A stretch of DNA of 64,000 bases, taken from NCBI RefSeq assembly GCF_002086115.1, contig NZ_MVHJ01000025.1, positions 1 to 64,000 on the forward strand, in the 5' to 3' direction. Positions 47,611-55,629 of this stretch are shown here, piece by piece. The stretch comes from Mycolicibacterium bacteremicum. GTDB taxonomy: Bacteria; Actinomycetota; Actinomycetes; Mycobacteriales; Mycobacteriaceae. Every line of letters begins with the position of its first letter. Position 1 is the stretch's first letter. A program made the position numbers and the translations under genes. The notes beneath the pieces were generated by a model, which ran no database searches, had not been told where the DNA came from, and saw only the letters and a program-made list of their open reading frames with translations.

Positions 47611-48282
47611 ACAGCGCTCAGCGAGACCTACACCGGCCACGTCGACCCCGGACATGCCGCCCGGCGCACCCTGCCCGCGGCCACCATCGTCAAGGCATCC
47701 GTCGGCCCGATGGACAACAACGCCTACCTGGTCACGTGTTCCGCGACCGGGAAAACGCTGCTCATCGACGCGGCCAACGACGCCGAGCGACTGATCGCCC
47801 TGATCTCGGCGCACGCCCCGGACGTCGAGCTCATCATCACCAGCCACCAGCATTACGACCACTGGCAGGCCCTGGCGGACGTGGCGAAGAACACCGGTGC
47901 GCCGACCGCTGCGCACGCGCTGGACGCCGATCCACTGCCGATAACACCGGACCGCATCCTGGCCGACGGCGACACCGTGCGCATCGGCAACCTCGAGTTC
48001 ACCGTGATCCACCTCCAGGGCCACACCGAGGGCTCGGTCGCCCTCGCGTTGACGGGCGCCGACGGCGAGACCACCCACCTGTTCACCGGGGACTGCCTGT
48101 TTCCTGGCGGGGTCGGCAAGACCTGGAAGGACGGTGACTTCGACCGGCTGCTCGGCGATGTGTCGGACAAGTTGTTCGACGTGTACCCCGATTCGACGGT
48201 GGTCTACCCCGGCCACGGCGATGACACCACGCTGGGCACCGAGCGTCCACACCTGGCCGAGTGGAAAGCGCGCGGCTGGTGA
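47608..48282 (+). CDS. metallo-beta-lactamase fold hydrolase (Rv1637c-like)
   Basis: 224 residues, glyoxalase-II type metallohydrolase. Metal motif SHQHYDHW (HxHxDH) near residue 79. Further metal ligands are His in LQGHTEGS, Asp in FTGDCLF and His in VYPGHGDDT. Counterpart of Rv1637c next to uvrA. The substrate is unknown. The next gene overlaps its end by a GTGA junction. Confidence 0.9.
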   Translation: MTALSETYTGHVDPGHAARRTLPAATIVKASVGPMDNNAYLVTCSATGKTLLIDAANDAERLIALISAHAPDVELIITSHQHYDHWQALADVAKNTGAPTAAHALDADPLPITPDRILADGDTVRIGNLEFTVIHLQGHTEGSVALALTGADGETTHLFTGDCLFPGGVGKTWKDGDFDRLLGDVSDKLFDVYPDSTVVYPGHGDDTTLGTERPHLAEWKARGW

Positions 48283-48773
48283 GGCCGGTACCGGAGAAGC
48301 CCGGCCCCGGCCAGGAGTCGGTGTGGGACTATCCGCGTCCACCCCGGCTCGAGGAATTCCGCGGCTCAATCACCGTGGAGCTGGGCGGGACCGAGATCGC
48401 CACCACGCAGCGCGGCTGGCGGGTGCTGGAGACCAGCCATCCGCCGACCTACTACCTGCCGGCCGACGCCTTTCGCCCCGGTGCGCTGCGGGCGGCGGCG
48501 GGCTCGTCCTTCTGCGAATGGAAGGGTCAAGCGAGCTATTTCGACCTGGTGTCCGCCGGCACGGTCAGCCCGCGGGCGGCCTGGACCTATCCGACGCCGA
48601 CCCGCGGGTTCGAAGCCATCGCCGGCGCCATCGCGGTGATGGCCGCCGCGGTGGACCGGTGCACGGTCAACGGCGAGACCGTCCTCCCCCAGCCCGGGGG
48701 GTTCTACGGCGGGTGGATCACCAGTTGGGTGCGCGGACCGTTCAAGGGCATCCCGGGATCGATGGGCTGGTGA
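48279..48773 (+). CDS. DUF427 domain protein
   Basis: 164 residues. Recognisable DUF427 core: WDYPRPPRLE, GWRVLETSHPPTYYLP, FCEWKGQASYFDL and AWTYPTP. Function of the family unknown. The GTG at 48279 overlaps the MBL stop (GTGA); an in-frame GTG at 48261 gives a longer form. The 3' end overlaps the opposing F420-type gene by 32 bp. Confidence 0.85.
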   Translation: MRPVPEKPGPGQESVWDYPRPPRLEEFRGSITVELGGTEIATTQRGWRVLETSHPPTYYLPADAFRPGALRAAAGSSFCEWKGQASYFDLVSAGTVSPRAAWTYPTPTRGFEAIAGAIAVMAAAVDRCTVNGETVLPQPGGFYGGWITSWVRGPFKGIPGSMGW

Positions 48774-49689
48774 GCCCGCACTCGGCGATGACCTGCTCGC
48801 CGAAGTGTCCGATGACATCGGTGGCCCGGGCCAGGCTGTCACCGGGCACCTGAACCTGGATCCAGGTGACGCCGATATCAGCCAACCGGGCCACCCCGTC
48901 GAGATAGGCCGCGGCATCGAACCCCGGCTCCCCGGGCGTCCCGCCGGTGGCATTGCTGAAGGTGATGTCCACCGTCGACGGGTCACGACCGGCGTCCTCC
49001 AGGCGCCGACGCAGATCCTCGATGCCCGCGCCGAGGGTGGTCAGCGAGTCCATCGGATCGGTGCGGGCGGTCCGAGCGAGCACGCCGGCCGCCGGGAAGG
49101 GGCACCAGCCGTCGCCGTGCTCGACGACGCGGCGACGCGCCGCCGCGGTGTTTCCGCCGACCCAGATCGGTGGCGCCACCGCGGGTCTGGGGTGCGCGGT
49201 GATCCCGGCGGCGGTGAAGTGGCGACCCTGGAAGCTGATGTCATCACCGGTCCAGACGGCGCGGATGACCTGCAGCGCCTCCTCCACCAGTGTGCCGCGT
49301 TCGTCGAAATCGACGCCGAGCGCGGCGAATTCGCGCTTCAGGTAGCCGACACCGACGGCCAGGGTGAACCGGCCGCCGGACAGCAGGTCCAGGGTCGCGC
49401 CGGCCTTGGCGACGACGAAGGGGTTGCGGTACGGCAGCACCACCACGTTCGGGATGAGCCGCAGTGTCGTCGTGTGCGCCGCCGCGAAACCCATTGCCAC
49501 GAACGGGTCCAACGCATCATGGCCACCGGCGTCCAGCCACTTCTGCGTCGGCGCAGGGTGATCGGTGAATCCGAATCCGGCGAAGCCGGCGGCCTCGGCG
49601 GCCACGGCCACCGCCGCCACGCCGGCCCCGCCGGCCAGTTCCGGGTTGTAGGGATGGCTGTGCATCGGATGGGTGAAGGCGAATTTCAT
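48742..49689 (-). CDS. LLM-class F420-dependent oxidoreductase
   Basis: 315-residue luciferase-like TIM barrel. Typical segments: GFAGFGFTDHPAPTQKW, LIPNVVVLPYRNPFVVAKAGATLDLLSGGRF, and AVAPPIWVGGNT. F420-dependent members carry out redox steps in mycobacterial metabolism. The ATG directly follows the acyl-CoA dehydrogenase stop (TGAATG), so the two genes form an operon. Confidence 0.9.
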   Translation of the reverse strand: MKFAFTHPMHSHPYNPELAGGAGVAAVAVAAEAAGFAGFGFTDHPAPTQKWLDAGGHDALDPFVAMGFAAAHTTTLRLIPNVVVLPYRNPFVVAKAGATLDLLSGGRFTLAVGVGYLKREFAALGVDFDERGTLVEEALQVIRAVWTGDDISFQGRHFTAAGITAHPRPAVAPPIWVGGNTAAARRRVVEHGDGWCPFPAAGVLARTARTDPMDSLTTLGAGIEDLRRRLEDAGRDPSTVDITFSNATGGTPGEPGFDAAAYLDGVARLADIGVTWIQVQVPGDSLARATDVIGHFGEQVIAECGLTSPSIPGCP

Positions 49690-50829
49690 TCAGCGGCCCC
49701 TCGGAGCTGCGTAGGCCGGCCGCGGCAGGCCGAGCGCGTGCTGGGCGATCATGTTGCGGAACACCTCCAGGGTCCCGCCGTAGATTCCGGTCGGTCCGGC
49801 GAGGCGGAAGATGTACTCGGGGCTGCCCGCGGCCGTCCCCGGCAACGCGCCGGCCGGGCCGAGCAGATCCATCAGGTCCGGGGCGATCTCCCGCATGGTC
49901 GCCGCGATCGCGACGCGGCCGAACATGTCCGGTGCGCTCATCGCCGCTTCCAGCCTGGCCACTGACCGACCCAGCCGCTGATCCGGTGCGGTCACCCCCG
50001 CGACAGCGTCCACAGCCTCGGCGGTGAGCAGGATGTGCTCGGTCATCGTGGCGATCTTCTGCAGCCCGCCCGCGTCGCGTTCGAACGTACCGTGCTCGGC
50101 GTTGAGCGCCTCCCGCAGCACCGCCCAGCCGCCGTTCACCGGCCCGACGCGATATTCGTCGCCGATCCGGACGTCGCTGTAGAACGTGATGTTGGTGCGG
50201 TCGCCGTCGACGGTACGGATCGGCTGGATGTCGACACCGGGCGCGTCCGTCGGGACGAGGAACATGGTCAAGCTCTGGTGCTTGGGCGCCGCGGGGTCGG
50301 TGTTCGTGATCAGGAAGACGTACTGGGCGTTGTGCGCGTTGGAGGTGAACATCTTGGAACCGTTGATGATCCAGGCGGATCCACCCGGATCCGGGACCGC
50401 GCGCGTCTTGCACGTCGCGACGTCCGATCCACCGTCGGGCTCGGTGTAGCCCAGACACAGCCGGATCTCACCGCTCAGCACCCCCGGCAAGATGCGATCG
50501 ACGAGTTCGGGAGCGCCGAAGGCCTCGACCGATCTGGCGACCATGGTCGTTGTGCCCCAATGGAACCACGGCGTGCGGGCCCGGCCGATCTCCAGTTCCC
50601 AGATCCGGCGGCGCAGCGCGGTGAAGCCGCCGTCGTCGGCCGGCCGGTAGTCGGCAGCCAGGTACCCGGCGGCACCCAGCGCCAAATGCACTGCTTCGTC
50701 GAAATTCTCGCCGGTCTCACGGTCCCGGCGCAGCACGTCGTCGGTGACGATCTCGGCCAGGAAATTACGAAGCTCATCCCGGAACGCCCGGTCCTCCGGT
50801 GACAATTCGACCCGCGCGAAATCCACCAC
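49690..50829 (-). CDS. acyl-CoA dehydrogenase (second in the window)
   Basis: 379 residues. FAD motif LCLGYTEPDGGSDVATCKT and the C-terminal GIYGGTLEVFRNMIAQHALGLPRP are typical of the steroid/long-chain FadE type. Two GTG codons stand together at the start. An 18-bp inverted repeat lies 14 bases upstream. Co-transcribed with the F420-type enzyme. Substrate unknown. Confidence 0.9.
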   Translation of the reverse strand: MVDFARVELSPEDRAFRDELRNFLAEIVTDDVLRRDRETGENFDEAVHLALGAAGYLAADYRPADDGGFTALRRRIWELEIGRARTPWFHWGTTTMVARSVEAFGAPELVDRILPGVLSGEIRLCLGYTEPDGGSDVATCKTRAVPDPGGSAWIINGSKMFTSNAHNAQYVFLITNTDPAAPKHQSLTMFLVPTDAPGVDIQPIRTVDGDRTNITFYSDVRIGDEYRVGPVNGGWAVLREALNAEHGTFERDAGGLQKIATMTEHILLTAEAVDAVAGVTAPDQRLGRSVARLEAAMSAPDMFGRVAIAATMREIAPDLMDLLGPAGALPGTAAGSPEYIFRLAGPTGIYGGTLEVFRNMIAQHALGLPRPAYAAPRGR

Positions 50830-50842
50830 GTTACCGTGACAC

Positions 50843-50860
50843 TTACACCGTCGTTTGTAA
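50843..50860. promoter_or_regulatory. inverted repeat before the acyl-CoA dehydrogenase
   Basis: Arms TTACA (50843-50847) and TGTAA (50856-50860) around eight bases, 14 bp upstream of the GTG start. Suits a dimeric repressor such as a TetR-family member. Confidence 0.5.
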
Positions 50861-50883
50861 AGGACGGTGGGGCCGGGAAACGA

Positions 50884-50924
50884 CGAGGCCCGGCGCCGCC
50901 TCTGTCAGCGGACGCCGGGCCTCG
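50884..50924 (-). terminator. long stem-loop after the USP gene
   Basis: CGAGGCCCGGCG (50884-50895) and CGCCGGGCCTCG (50913-50924) form a perfect 12-bp stem, with an inner four-pair extension, 21 bases after the USP stop. No T-tract. Confidence 0.65.
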
Positions 50925-50944
50925 GCAACGGGGTTCCGGTCAGG

Positions 50945-51388
50945 TCAGGAGGTGTGGACGATGAGCACGTCGACCTTGGAGCGGCGGGCCACGTTCGCGG
51001 GCACCGACCCGAGCAGACGGCCGGCGATGGTGCTCAGACCGACGTTGCCGACGACCAGCAGGTCGGCCTTGACCTCTTCGGCGAGGTCGACGAGTGCGTC
51101 CACCGGCGCGCCGACGACGGCCTTCTCCTCGACCTCGGTGGCACCGGCCGCCTTGGCGCGATCGGTGGCCTCCCGCAGGATGGCGTAGATCGGCGCATTG
51201 CCGGTGGTCTTGTAGCCCTCGTCCTTCAACACATCAGCGGCGTGATGGTCCTCGCTCTGCGGGAAGTACGCGGTCGCGATGACCACCTTGGCTCCAGACC
51301 CAGCGGCGATCTCGCCCGCGCGGTCCACCGCACGCAACGACGAATCCGATCCGTCCGTGCCGACCACAACGGTCCGATAGGCGCTCAT
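50945..51388 (-). CDS. universal stress protein (Rv1636-like)
   Basis: 147 residues, single USP domain. ATP/cAMP-binding glycine motif GNVGLSTIAGRLLGSV is present near residue 114, with VVVGTDGSDSS at the N-terminus. Rv1636 binds cAMP in mycobacteria, and a cyclase gene and a CRP-type site lie in the same window. ATG at 51388 with GGGAGG upstream. Confidence 0.93.
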   Translation of the reverse strand: MSAYRTVVVGTDGSDSSLRAVDRAGEIAAGSGAKVVIATAYFPQSEDHHAADVLKDEGYKTTGNAPIYAILREATDRAKAAGATEVEEKAVVGAPVDALVDLAEEVKADLLVVGNVGLSTIAGRLLGSVPANVARRSKVDVLIVHTS

Positions 51389-51695
51389 TCATGCCCTCCC
51401 AGTTCGATTGCCGAATCGATAGCTAGCCAACCGAGACCCTAACCCGTTGCTCGACGGCGATGGGCGCATTTGGGCACACCCGTCGCGTAGAGCGGCGCCT
51501 CGGCGGCGCGGTTCAGGTAACGATGTTAGCCGCTCGCATCGCAGCGCGGACCATCCGGTGATGCAAACGACGAGGCCGACACGGCAATCCGGCACATCGC
51601 ACCGGGACCGGCCGGGTGACGCCCGCCACGTCCGGCCGGTGCGCCAAAACTCCCCTCCGACACCACGTCTTGCTGCGGCCAGGGGTTTGCTGGAG
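51389..51695 (-). other. 307-bp gap between the AurF-like gene and USP
   Basis: No gene seen. A 9-bp stem (ACCGGCCGG at 51607-51615 with CCGGCCGGT at 51632-51640, loop 16) may end the AurF-like transcript. TAAC-GAT-GTTA at 51518-51528 is a small palindrome. The remainder is the USP upstream region; no clear -35/-10 pair is evident. Confidence 0.5.
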
Positions 51696-52796
51696 TCAAT
51701 CGGCCCCCGCCGCGATCGCGCGATCCACCTCGTCGGCCCGGGCCGCCATCTCGGACTGTGCCTTCTCCAGCGCCTCGGCCTGGTCCTCGTCGGCCGTCAT
51801 CAGTGCGTCGATGTCGAAGGCCGCCATATCGAGTACGCCCATGTCCGCGAAGGCCTTCTGGACCTTCTCACCCCACAGCCCGATGTCCTTGACGATCGGC
51901 ACGATGCGACTGAACAGGTGCGCTCGGAACTGTGCCATCAACGGCGAATTCTCGACCCATCGGGCGCACTCGGCGACGTCGAGCCCCAGCGTCTCGAACA
52001 CCTCTTCGCCGCGGAACCTGTCGCGCATCAGATAGCACGCCTGCACCACGAATTCCTCGCGGTCGGCACGTTCGGCGGTGGTCAGGGCCGAGTAGTAGTC
52101 CTTCAGCGAGATCCGGCCGAACGCGACGTGGCGCGCTTCGTCCTGCATCACGTATGCCAGTAGGTGTTTGGCCAGCGAGTGCGGCGGTGTGAGATCACGC
52201 AGCACGCCGAAGGCGGCCAGCGCGAGCCCTTCGATGAGCACCTGCATGCCCAGATAGGGCATGTCCCAACGGGAGTCGCGTAGCGTGTCCCCCAGCAGCG
52301 CGGTCAGATTGGCGTTGGCGGGATAGACCATCCCGACCTTGTCCTGCAGGAAGCGGGCGAACGTCTCGACGTGGCGCGCCTCGTCCATGGTCTGGGTGGC
52401 AGCGTAGAACTTGGCGTCCATGTCGGGCACCACCTCGACGATCTTGGCGGCGCAGACCATCGCACCCTGTTCCCCGTGCAGGAACTGGGAGAACTGCCAC
52501 GCCTGGGAGTGTCGACGCATCTCGGCACGACGGGCGTCGTCGGCCGCATCCCACATCGGGCTGCCGAACAACGGATGGAATTCATCCGGCAGGCCGATCG
52601 GATTGCGGGGGTCGACATCCTGGGTCCAGTCGATGCGCGACTGCGCATCCCACTGTTTGTCCTTGCCTTTTTGATAGAGCGAGAGCAGTCGCTCACGGCC
52701 GTCGTCGTACTCCCAGGTGAAGCGTGCATCGCCGACGCTGGGCACCTGCCAGGAGTATGGGGCGGGGATTTCGGTGTATCGGTCCCGGGTCGACAT
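51696..52796 (-). CDS. AurF-like / R2-type di-iron ferritin-fold protein
   Basis: 366 residues. The di-iron ligands follow the pattern Glu109, Glu139, His142, Glu189, Glu220, His223 (HGEQ, DEARH, LIEG, DEARH), typical of ferritin-fold oxygenases and R2-like proteins. No Tyr-radical context is obvious, so an oxygenase is favoured. Ribosome site GGAGGG upstream of the ATG at 52796. A CRP-type site lies 23-38 bases upstream of the ATG. Confidence 0.85.
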   Translation of the reverse strand: MSTRDRYTEIPAPYSWQVPSVGDARFTWEYDDGRERLLSLYQKGKDKQWDAQSRIDWTQDVDPRNPIGLPDEFHPLFGSPMWDAADDARRAEMRRHSQAWQFSQFLHGEQGAMVCAAKIVEVVPDMDAKFYAATQTMDEARHVETFARFLQDKVGMVYPANANLTALLGDTLRDSRWDMPYLGMQVLIEGLALAAFGVLRDLTPPHSLAKHLLAYVMQDEARHVAFGRISLKDYYSALTTAERADREEFVVQACYLMRDRFRGEEVFETLGLDVAECARWVENSPLMAQFRAHLFSRIVPIVKDIGLWGEKVQKAFADMGVLDMAAFDIDALMTADEDQAEALEKAQSEMAARADEVDRAIAAGAD

Positions 52797-52818
52797 CTGC
52801 CCTCCACGGACGTGTGAA

Positions 52819-52834
52819 TGTGACCTCTCTCACG
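52819..52834 (-). promoter_or_regulatory. CRP (cAMP receptor) type site
   Basis: TGTGACCTCTCTCACG fits the mycobacterial CRP pattern TGTGA-N6-TCACG/A fully. It lies just upstream of the AurF-like start. Confidence 0.6.
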
Positions 52835-52874
52835 GTCCGCTCGTCAGGACGTGTCGTCAAGCCCGACGCGCGAT

Positions 52875-52912
52875 ACGGGCGGCACCGGAACTGCAGTCCC
52901 GATACCGCCCGT
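52875..52912 (-). terminator. stem-loop after csbD-like gene
   Basis: ACGGGCGG (52875-52882) and CCGCCCGT (52905-52912) pair over 8 bp with a 22-base loop, five bases beyond the CsbD stop. No T-tract. Confidence 0.5.
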
Positions 52913-52916
52913 CGAC

Positions 52917-53126
52917 TCACTTGCCGGTCAGCTTGTCCTTGACGGCTTCGACACCGTCCTTGACCTTGTCGGCGGCGTTGGTCAGGTGGTCCTTGACCGC
53001 GGCGACAGCCTGGTCGACCTGGCCTTCGGACTCCAGGCTGGAATCACCGGTGGCCGAACCCACCTTTTCCTTGGCCTGACCCTTCAGATCCTCGGCCTTG
53101 TTCTTCGCGTTGTCGGCGATACCCAT
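52917..53126 (-). CDS. CsbD family stress protein
   Basis: 69-residue hydrophilic, helical protein: MGIADNAKNKAEDLKGQAKEK with Lys/Glu/Ala repeats, typical of CsbD proteins induced in general stress. Start chosen at 53126 (nine bases after AAGGG); an ATG at 53132 would add two residues. Directly downstream of the envelope genes 53175-55486 on the same strand. Confidence 0.9.
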   Translation of the reverse strand: MGIADNAKNKAEDLKGQAKEKVGSATGDSSLESEGQVDQAVAAVKDHLTNAADKVKDGVEAVKDKLTGK

Positions 53127-53174
53127 CTTCATCTTCCCTTCGTGAATGAGCCCGCAGAGATGTGCGGCCTCGGT

Positions 53175-53708
53175 TTATCGCGCTGCTCGTTTCACCAGCA
53201 GCTGGAACTCCACATCGGCGTCGGCGGCGCGCCGGACATCGTCGGCGCAGCGCAACGAAAGAACCCTGATGAGCGCCGGCGTCGTGGTCGCCGGAACCTG
53301 GACGCTGATCCGGACGATCGGGCGCCCGGCCGCGGTGCGGGTCGCCGCCTTGGCCGACTGCACCGCGGGGTGCTTGGCCAGGTCCGCGGCCGCGGCGTCG
53401 GCCAATCGCGCCAGATCCACCGCCCCGACATGCTCGGTCGACACGGCCCGCACCGATTTCGGCCGCAGGTGCAGGAGCAGCAACCAGGCACCCACGAGCA
53501 CAGCGACCACCCCGGCCGCACCGAGCGCGAGCGACCACCAGGGCCAATCGGGCGCGCGGGCGAAGGCCTCGGCGTCGATGCGCGTCGCCGCATCCCTCGC
53601 CATGGAAGCGTGGACGCCGTAGCCGATCACCAGCGCGGCGCCGGCCAGCAGCACGATGGCCACCAGCGCGGTGAGAAGTCGGTCGAATACCCGCAATGTG
53701 GTGCTCAC
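53175..53708 (-). CDS. Asp23-cluster membrane protein (AmaP-like)
   Basis: 177 residues. Two N-terminal membrane segments (VAIVLLAGAALVIGYGV; SLALGAAGVVAVLVGAWLLLLHL) are followed by a soluble domain (VRISVQVPATTTPALI). It resembles the AmaP/DUF6286 proteins that anchor Asp23-type proteins at the membrane. Overlaps the upstream gene by 4 bp. Confidence 0.75.
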   Translation of the reverse strand: MSTTLRVFDRLLTALVAIVLLAGAALVIGYGVHASMARDAATRIDAEAFARAPDWPWWSLALGAAGVVAVLVGAWLLLLHLRPKSVRAVSTEHVGAVDLARLADAAAADLAKHPAVQSAKAATRTAAGRPIVRISVQVPATTTPALIRVLSLRCADDVRRAADADVEFQLLVKRAAR

Positions 53709-54451
53709 CGCACGCTCCCGCCGTCGTCGATTCCGAAATTCTCCTCATCGGTCCACCGTCGCTCCGTGCCCCGGGGCACCCAGACGTGGTCGCCGATGGA
53801 CACATGGGTGCGCCGACGCGGCTTGAGCGCGGCCACCAGCAGCACCAGCCCGACGATGGCCGTCGTGACGGCGGCGGGCCACGTCCACCACTGCCACTGC
53901 ACGTCGGCGATCCGGTCGAGCGCCGTGGCGATCCACGGTGCGTCCGGGGTCAGGGCGTCGCGAATTGCCACCGCGCCCAACACGATCACGACGATCGCGA
54001 TGAACACGCCGGTGTAGTTGGCAGCGGCGGCGCGCTGCGGAGCGAAGCGGCGGTGCGCGGCACCGACGTGATCCGGCGGCGGGCCGACGGCGTACGCGTC
54101 GGCCACCTGGGCCGCGGTCCGTTCGGACTCGACCCGCGCGATGGTGACATCGACCCGCTCGGGGTGCTCACCGAGAGAGTCGGCGAGCTCCCGGATGACC
54201 GCGGAGCGAGCCGCTTCCAGCACCGATGCACTGTCGACCGGCCAGCTCGCCGCGATCTGGATGTCCACGCCGCTCTGGCCGGCCAGATGCACGGCGGGCA
54301 GATTGCCGCCCGGGACCAGCGTCCGTCGCGCCACCACGCCGGGCGCGGACAGAGCCGCGCGTTCGATCAGCCGCTCGCGCACCCTGTCGTTGATCACGGT
54401 GCTGCCGCGGGTCATCGGCACCGACGGGTGCACCACCGCATCGCTCGTCAT
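53705..54451 (-). CDS. Asp23/Gls24-family protein with membrane segments
   Basis: 248 residues. The N-terminal 100 residues carry an Asp23-like fold (VDIQIAASWPVDSASVLEAARSAVIREL), then two membrane segments at about 145-165 and 185-205, and a short C-terminal tail. Probably envelope-associated. Adjacent to the DUF2273-like gene by 2 bp and overlapping the AmaP-like gene. Confidence 0.75.
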   Translation of the reverse strand: MTSDAVVHPSVPMTRGSTVINDRVRERLIERAALSAPGVVARRTLVPGGNLPAVHLAGQSGVDIQIAASWPVDSASVLEAARSAVIRELADSLGEHPERVDVTIARVESERTAAQVADAYAVGPPPDHVGAAHRRFAPQRAAAANYTGVFIAIVVIVLGAVAIRDALTPDAPWIATALDRIADVQWQWWTWPAAVTTAIVGLVLLVAALKPRRRTHVSIGDHVWVPRGTERRWTDEENFGIDDGGSVR

Positions 54452-54453
54452 CG

Positions 54454-54636
54454 TCAGCTCCCAGACCTGCGACCGAGGGCCGTGAGATCGATCGTGCCGT
54501 CCAGGTGCGCGCCGACGGCGGCGCCCGCGGCACCCAGCACCAGGGCCAGCAGGAACCCGATCAACCCGCCGGCGACCGCCGCGATTGCCAGCAGCAGTCC
54601 TGCGAAAAGCCCTGGCAACAGAAACTTTCCGGTCAT
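54454..54636 (-). CDS. DUF2273-like small membrane protein
   Basis: 60 residues, two membrane segments (LLPGLFAGLLLAIAAVAGGLIGFLL ... ALVLGAAGAAVGAHL) and a cytoplasmic tail. Small DUF2273-type proteins accompany Asp23/AmaP in Gram-positive genomes. The ATG at 54636 has AGGAG five bases upstream. The reading frame extends farther upstream only through the repeat at 54647-54731, which is rejected. Confidence 0.75.
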   Translation of the reverse strand: MTGKFLLPGLFAGLLLAIAAVAGGLIGFLLALVLGAAGAAVGAHLDGTIDLTALGRRSGS

Positions 54637-54646
54637 GTCAACTCCT

Positions 54647-54731
54647 CTTTGTACGTCCGACACTGTGTTGCGTCCGACTCTGTGTTGCGTCCGACTGGGT
54701 GCTAGTTCCGACTCTGGGTCGCATCCGATGG
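54647..54731. repeat. degenerate 17-bp tandem repeat
   Basis: About five copies of GTGTTGCGTCCGACTCT-like units occur at 54647, 54664, 54681, 54698 and 54715; the two central copies differ at two positions. It overlaps the 3' end of the 54702-55013 gene and the gap before the next gene. Confidence 0.7.
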
Positions 54732-55013
54732 CGCCGTCTGCGGCGCTGCCACATCTCCCACCACCACCTCGACCGGGTACCCGGCGGCTGCGGTGGCGGC
54801 CTGCTGTACCCGAGCGGCGGCATCCAACAGGCTCCCGCGCAGTTCGAGCACGACGTGCACCTTGCCGCCGTCCTTCCCGAGCCGGATGCCGCCCACGGTG
54901 CGGCCCGGCAGATAAGTGGTCGGTACTCCCGGGCCGGAATGCAGACCGACCACGCCGTCGACAGCGGTGACCGCCGCGACGACACGGTCTAACCGCTCGC
55001 CGGACCCGCTCAC
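54702..55013 (-). CDS. short Asp23-like protein
   Basis: 103 residues, beta-rich (GKVHVVLELRGSLLDAAARVQQAA) in the way of an Asp23/Gls24 single domain. The C-terminal SDATQSRN is encoded by the 17-bp repeat. The GTG start at 55013 overlaps the upstream stop (GTGA). The assignment is weak without comparison. Confidence 0.65.
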   Translation of the reverse strand: MSGSGERLDRVVAAVTAVDGVVGLHSGPGVPTTYLPGRTVGGIRLGKDGGKVHVVLELRGSLLDAAARVQQAATAAAGYPVEVVVGDVAAPQTAPSDATQSRN

Positions 55014-55486
55014 TGGACTCGGGGCTGCGCGTCGGTCGCGATCTCCTCGCCGCTCTCGTCATCGGCGAAGTGCACGTCGTGCACGGTGATGTTGACTTCG
55101 GTGACCTCAAGTCCGGTCATGTTCTCGACGGCGTTGATCACGTTGTTGCGGATTCCGTCGGCCAGATCGTGGATCGCGACCCCGTATTCGGCCACGATGC
55201 CGATGTCCACCGCAGCCTGCCGCTCCCCCACCTCGACGTTGACGCCCTGGGTCAGGCTGGGTGCGCCCGGCAAAGTCTCGCGGAGTTTGCCGACGACGCG
55301 GGCGGCCTGGCCACCGAGGTCGTGCACACCGTCCACCTCGCGGGTGGCGATGCCGGCGATCTTGGACACCACGACATCGGCGATGGTGGTCGTACCGTGA
55401 TCGGACGCCAGCTTCTCCAGCTCCTTGCCCGCCTCTGCGGTCTTGGTGGTGGAGCTGACCTCACGGGACTGGGTTGCAGCGGTCAT
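55010..55486 (-). CDS. Asp23/Gls24 family envelope stress protein
   Basis: 158 residues. Clear Asp23 core: GTTTIADVVVSKIAGIATREVDGVHDLGG, VGERQAAVDIGIVAEYGVAIHDLADGIRNNVINAVENMTGLEVTEVNITVHDV. The ATG at 55486 follows AAGGAG; the reading frame to 55591 is longer but lacks support. First gene of the cluster on the minus strand, divergent from the ECF sigma gene. Confidence 0.9.
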   Translation of the reverse strand: MTAATQSREVSSTTKTAEAGKELEKLASDHGTTTIADVVVSKIAGIATREVDGVHDLGGQAARVVGKLRETLPGAPSLTQGVNVEVGERQAAVDIGIVAEYGVAIHDLADGIRNNVINAVENMTGLEVTEVNITVHDVHFADDESGEEIATDAQPRVQ

Positions 55487-55544
55487 GTGCGTCTCCTTCG
55501 AACTTCTTCCAGCTCGGACGGTTTTGTCCGGGCTCACAGAGTTA

Positions 55545-55564
55545 GTCGGCGGCGCACCGCCGAC
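55545..55564. other. stem-loop in the sigma/Asp23 divergent region
   Basis: GTCGGCGG (55545-55552) and CCGCCGAC (55557-55564) form a perfect 8-bp stem with a 4-base loop between the Asp23 and sigma-factor starts. Role unknown. Confidence 0.5.
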
Positions 55565-55629
55565 CGCACGCGCCGGAGACGTAAACCACAAAAGGTTTCA
55601 AATGTGCGCTATCTGGACACGCACATCGG

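Noticed and set aside
50833..50856. CRP-like half site before the second acyl-CoA dehydrogenase
   Set aside because: Only the GTGA half is present; the second half reads ACACC rather than TCACG.
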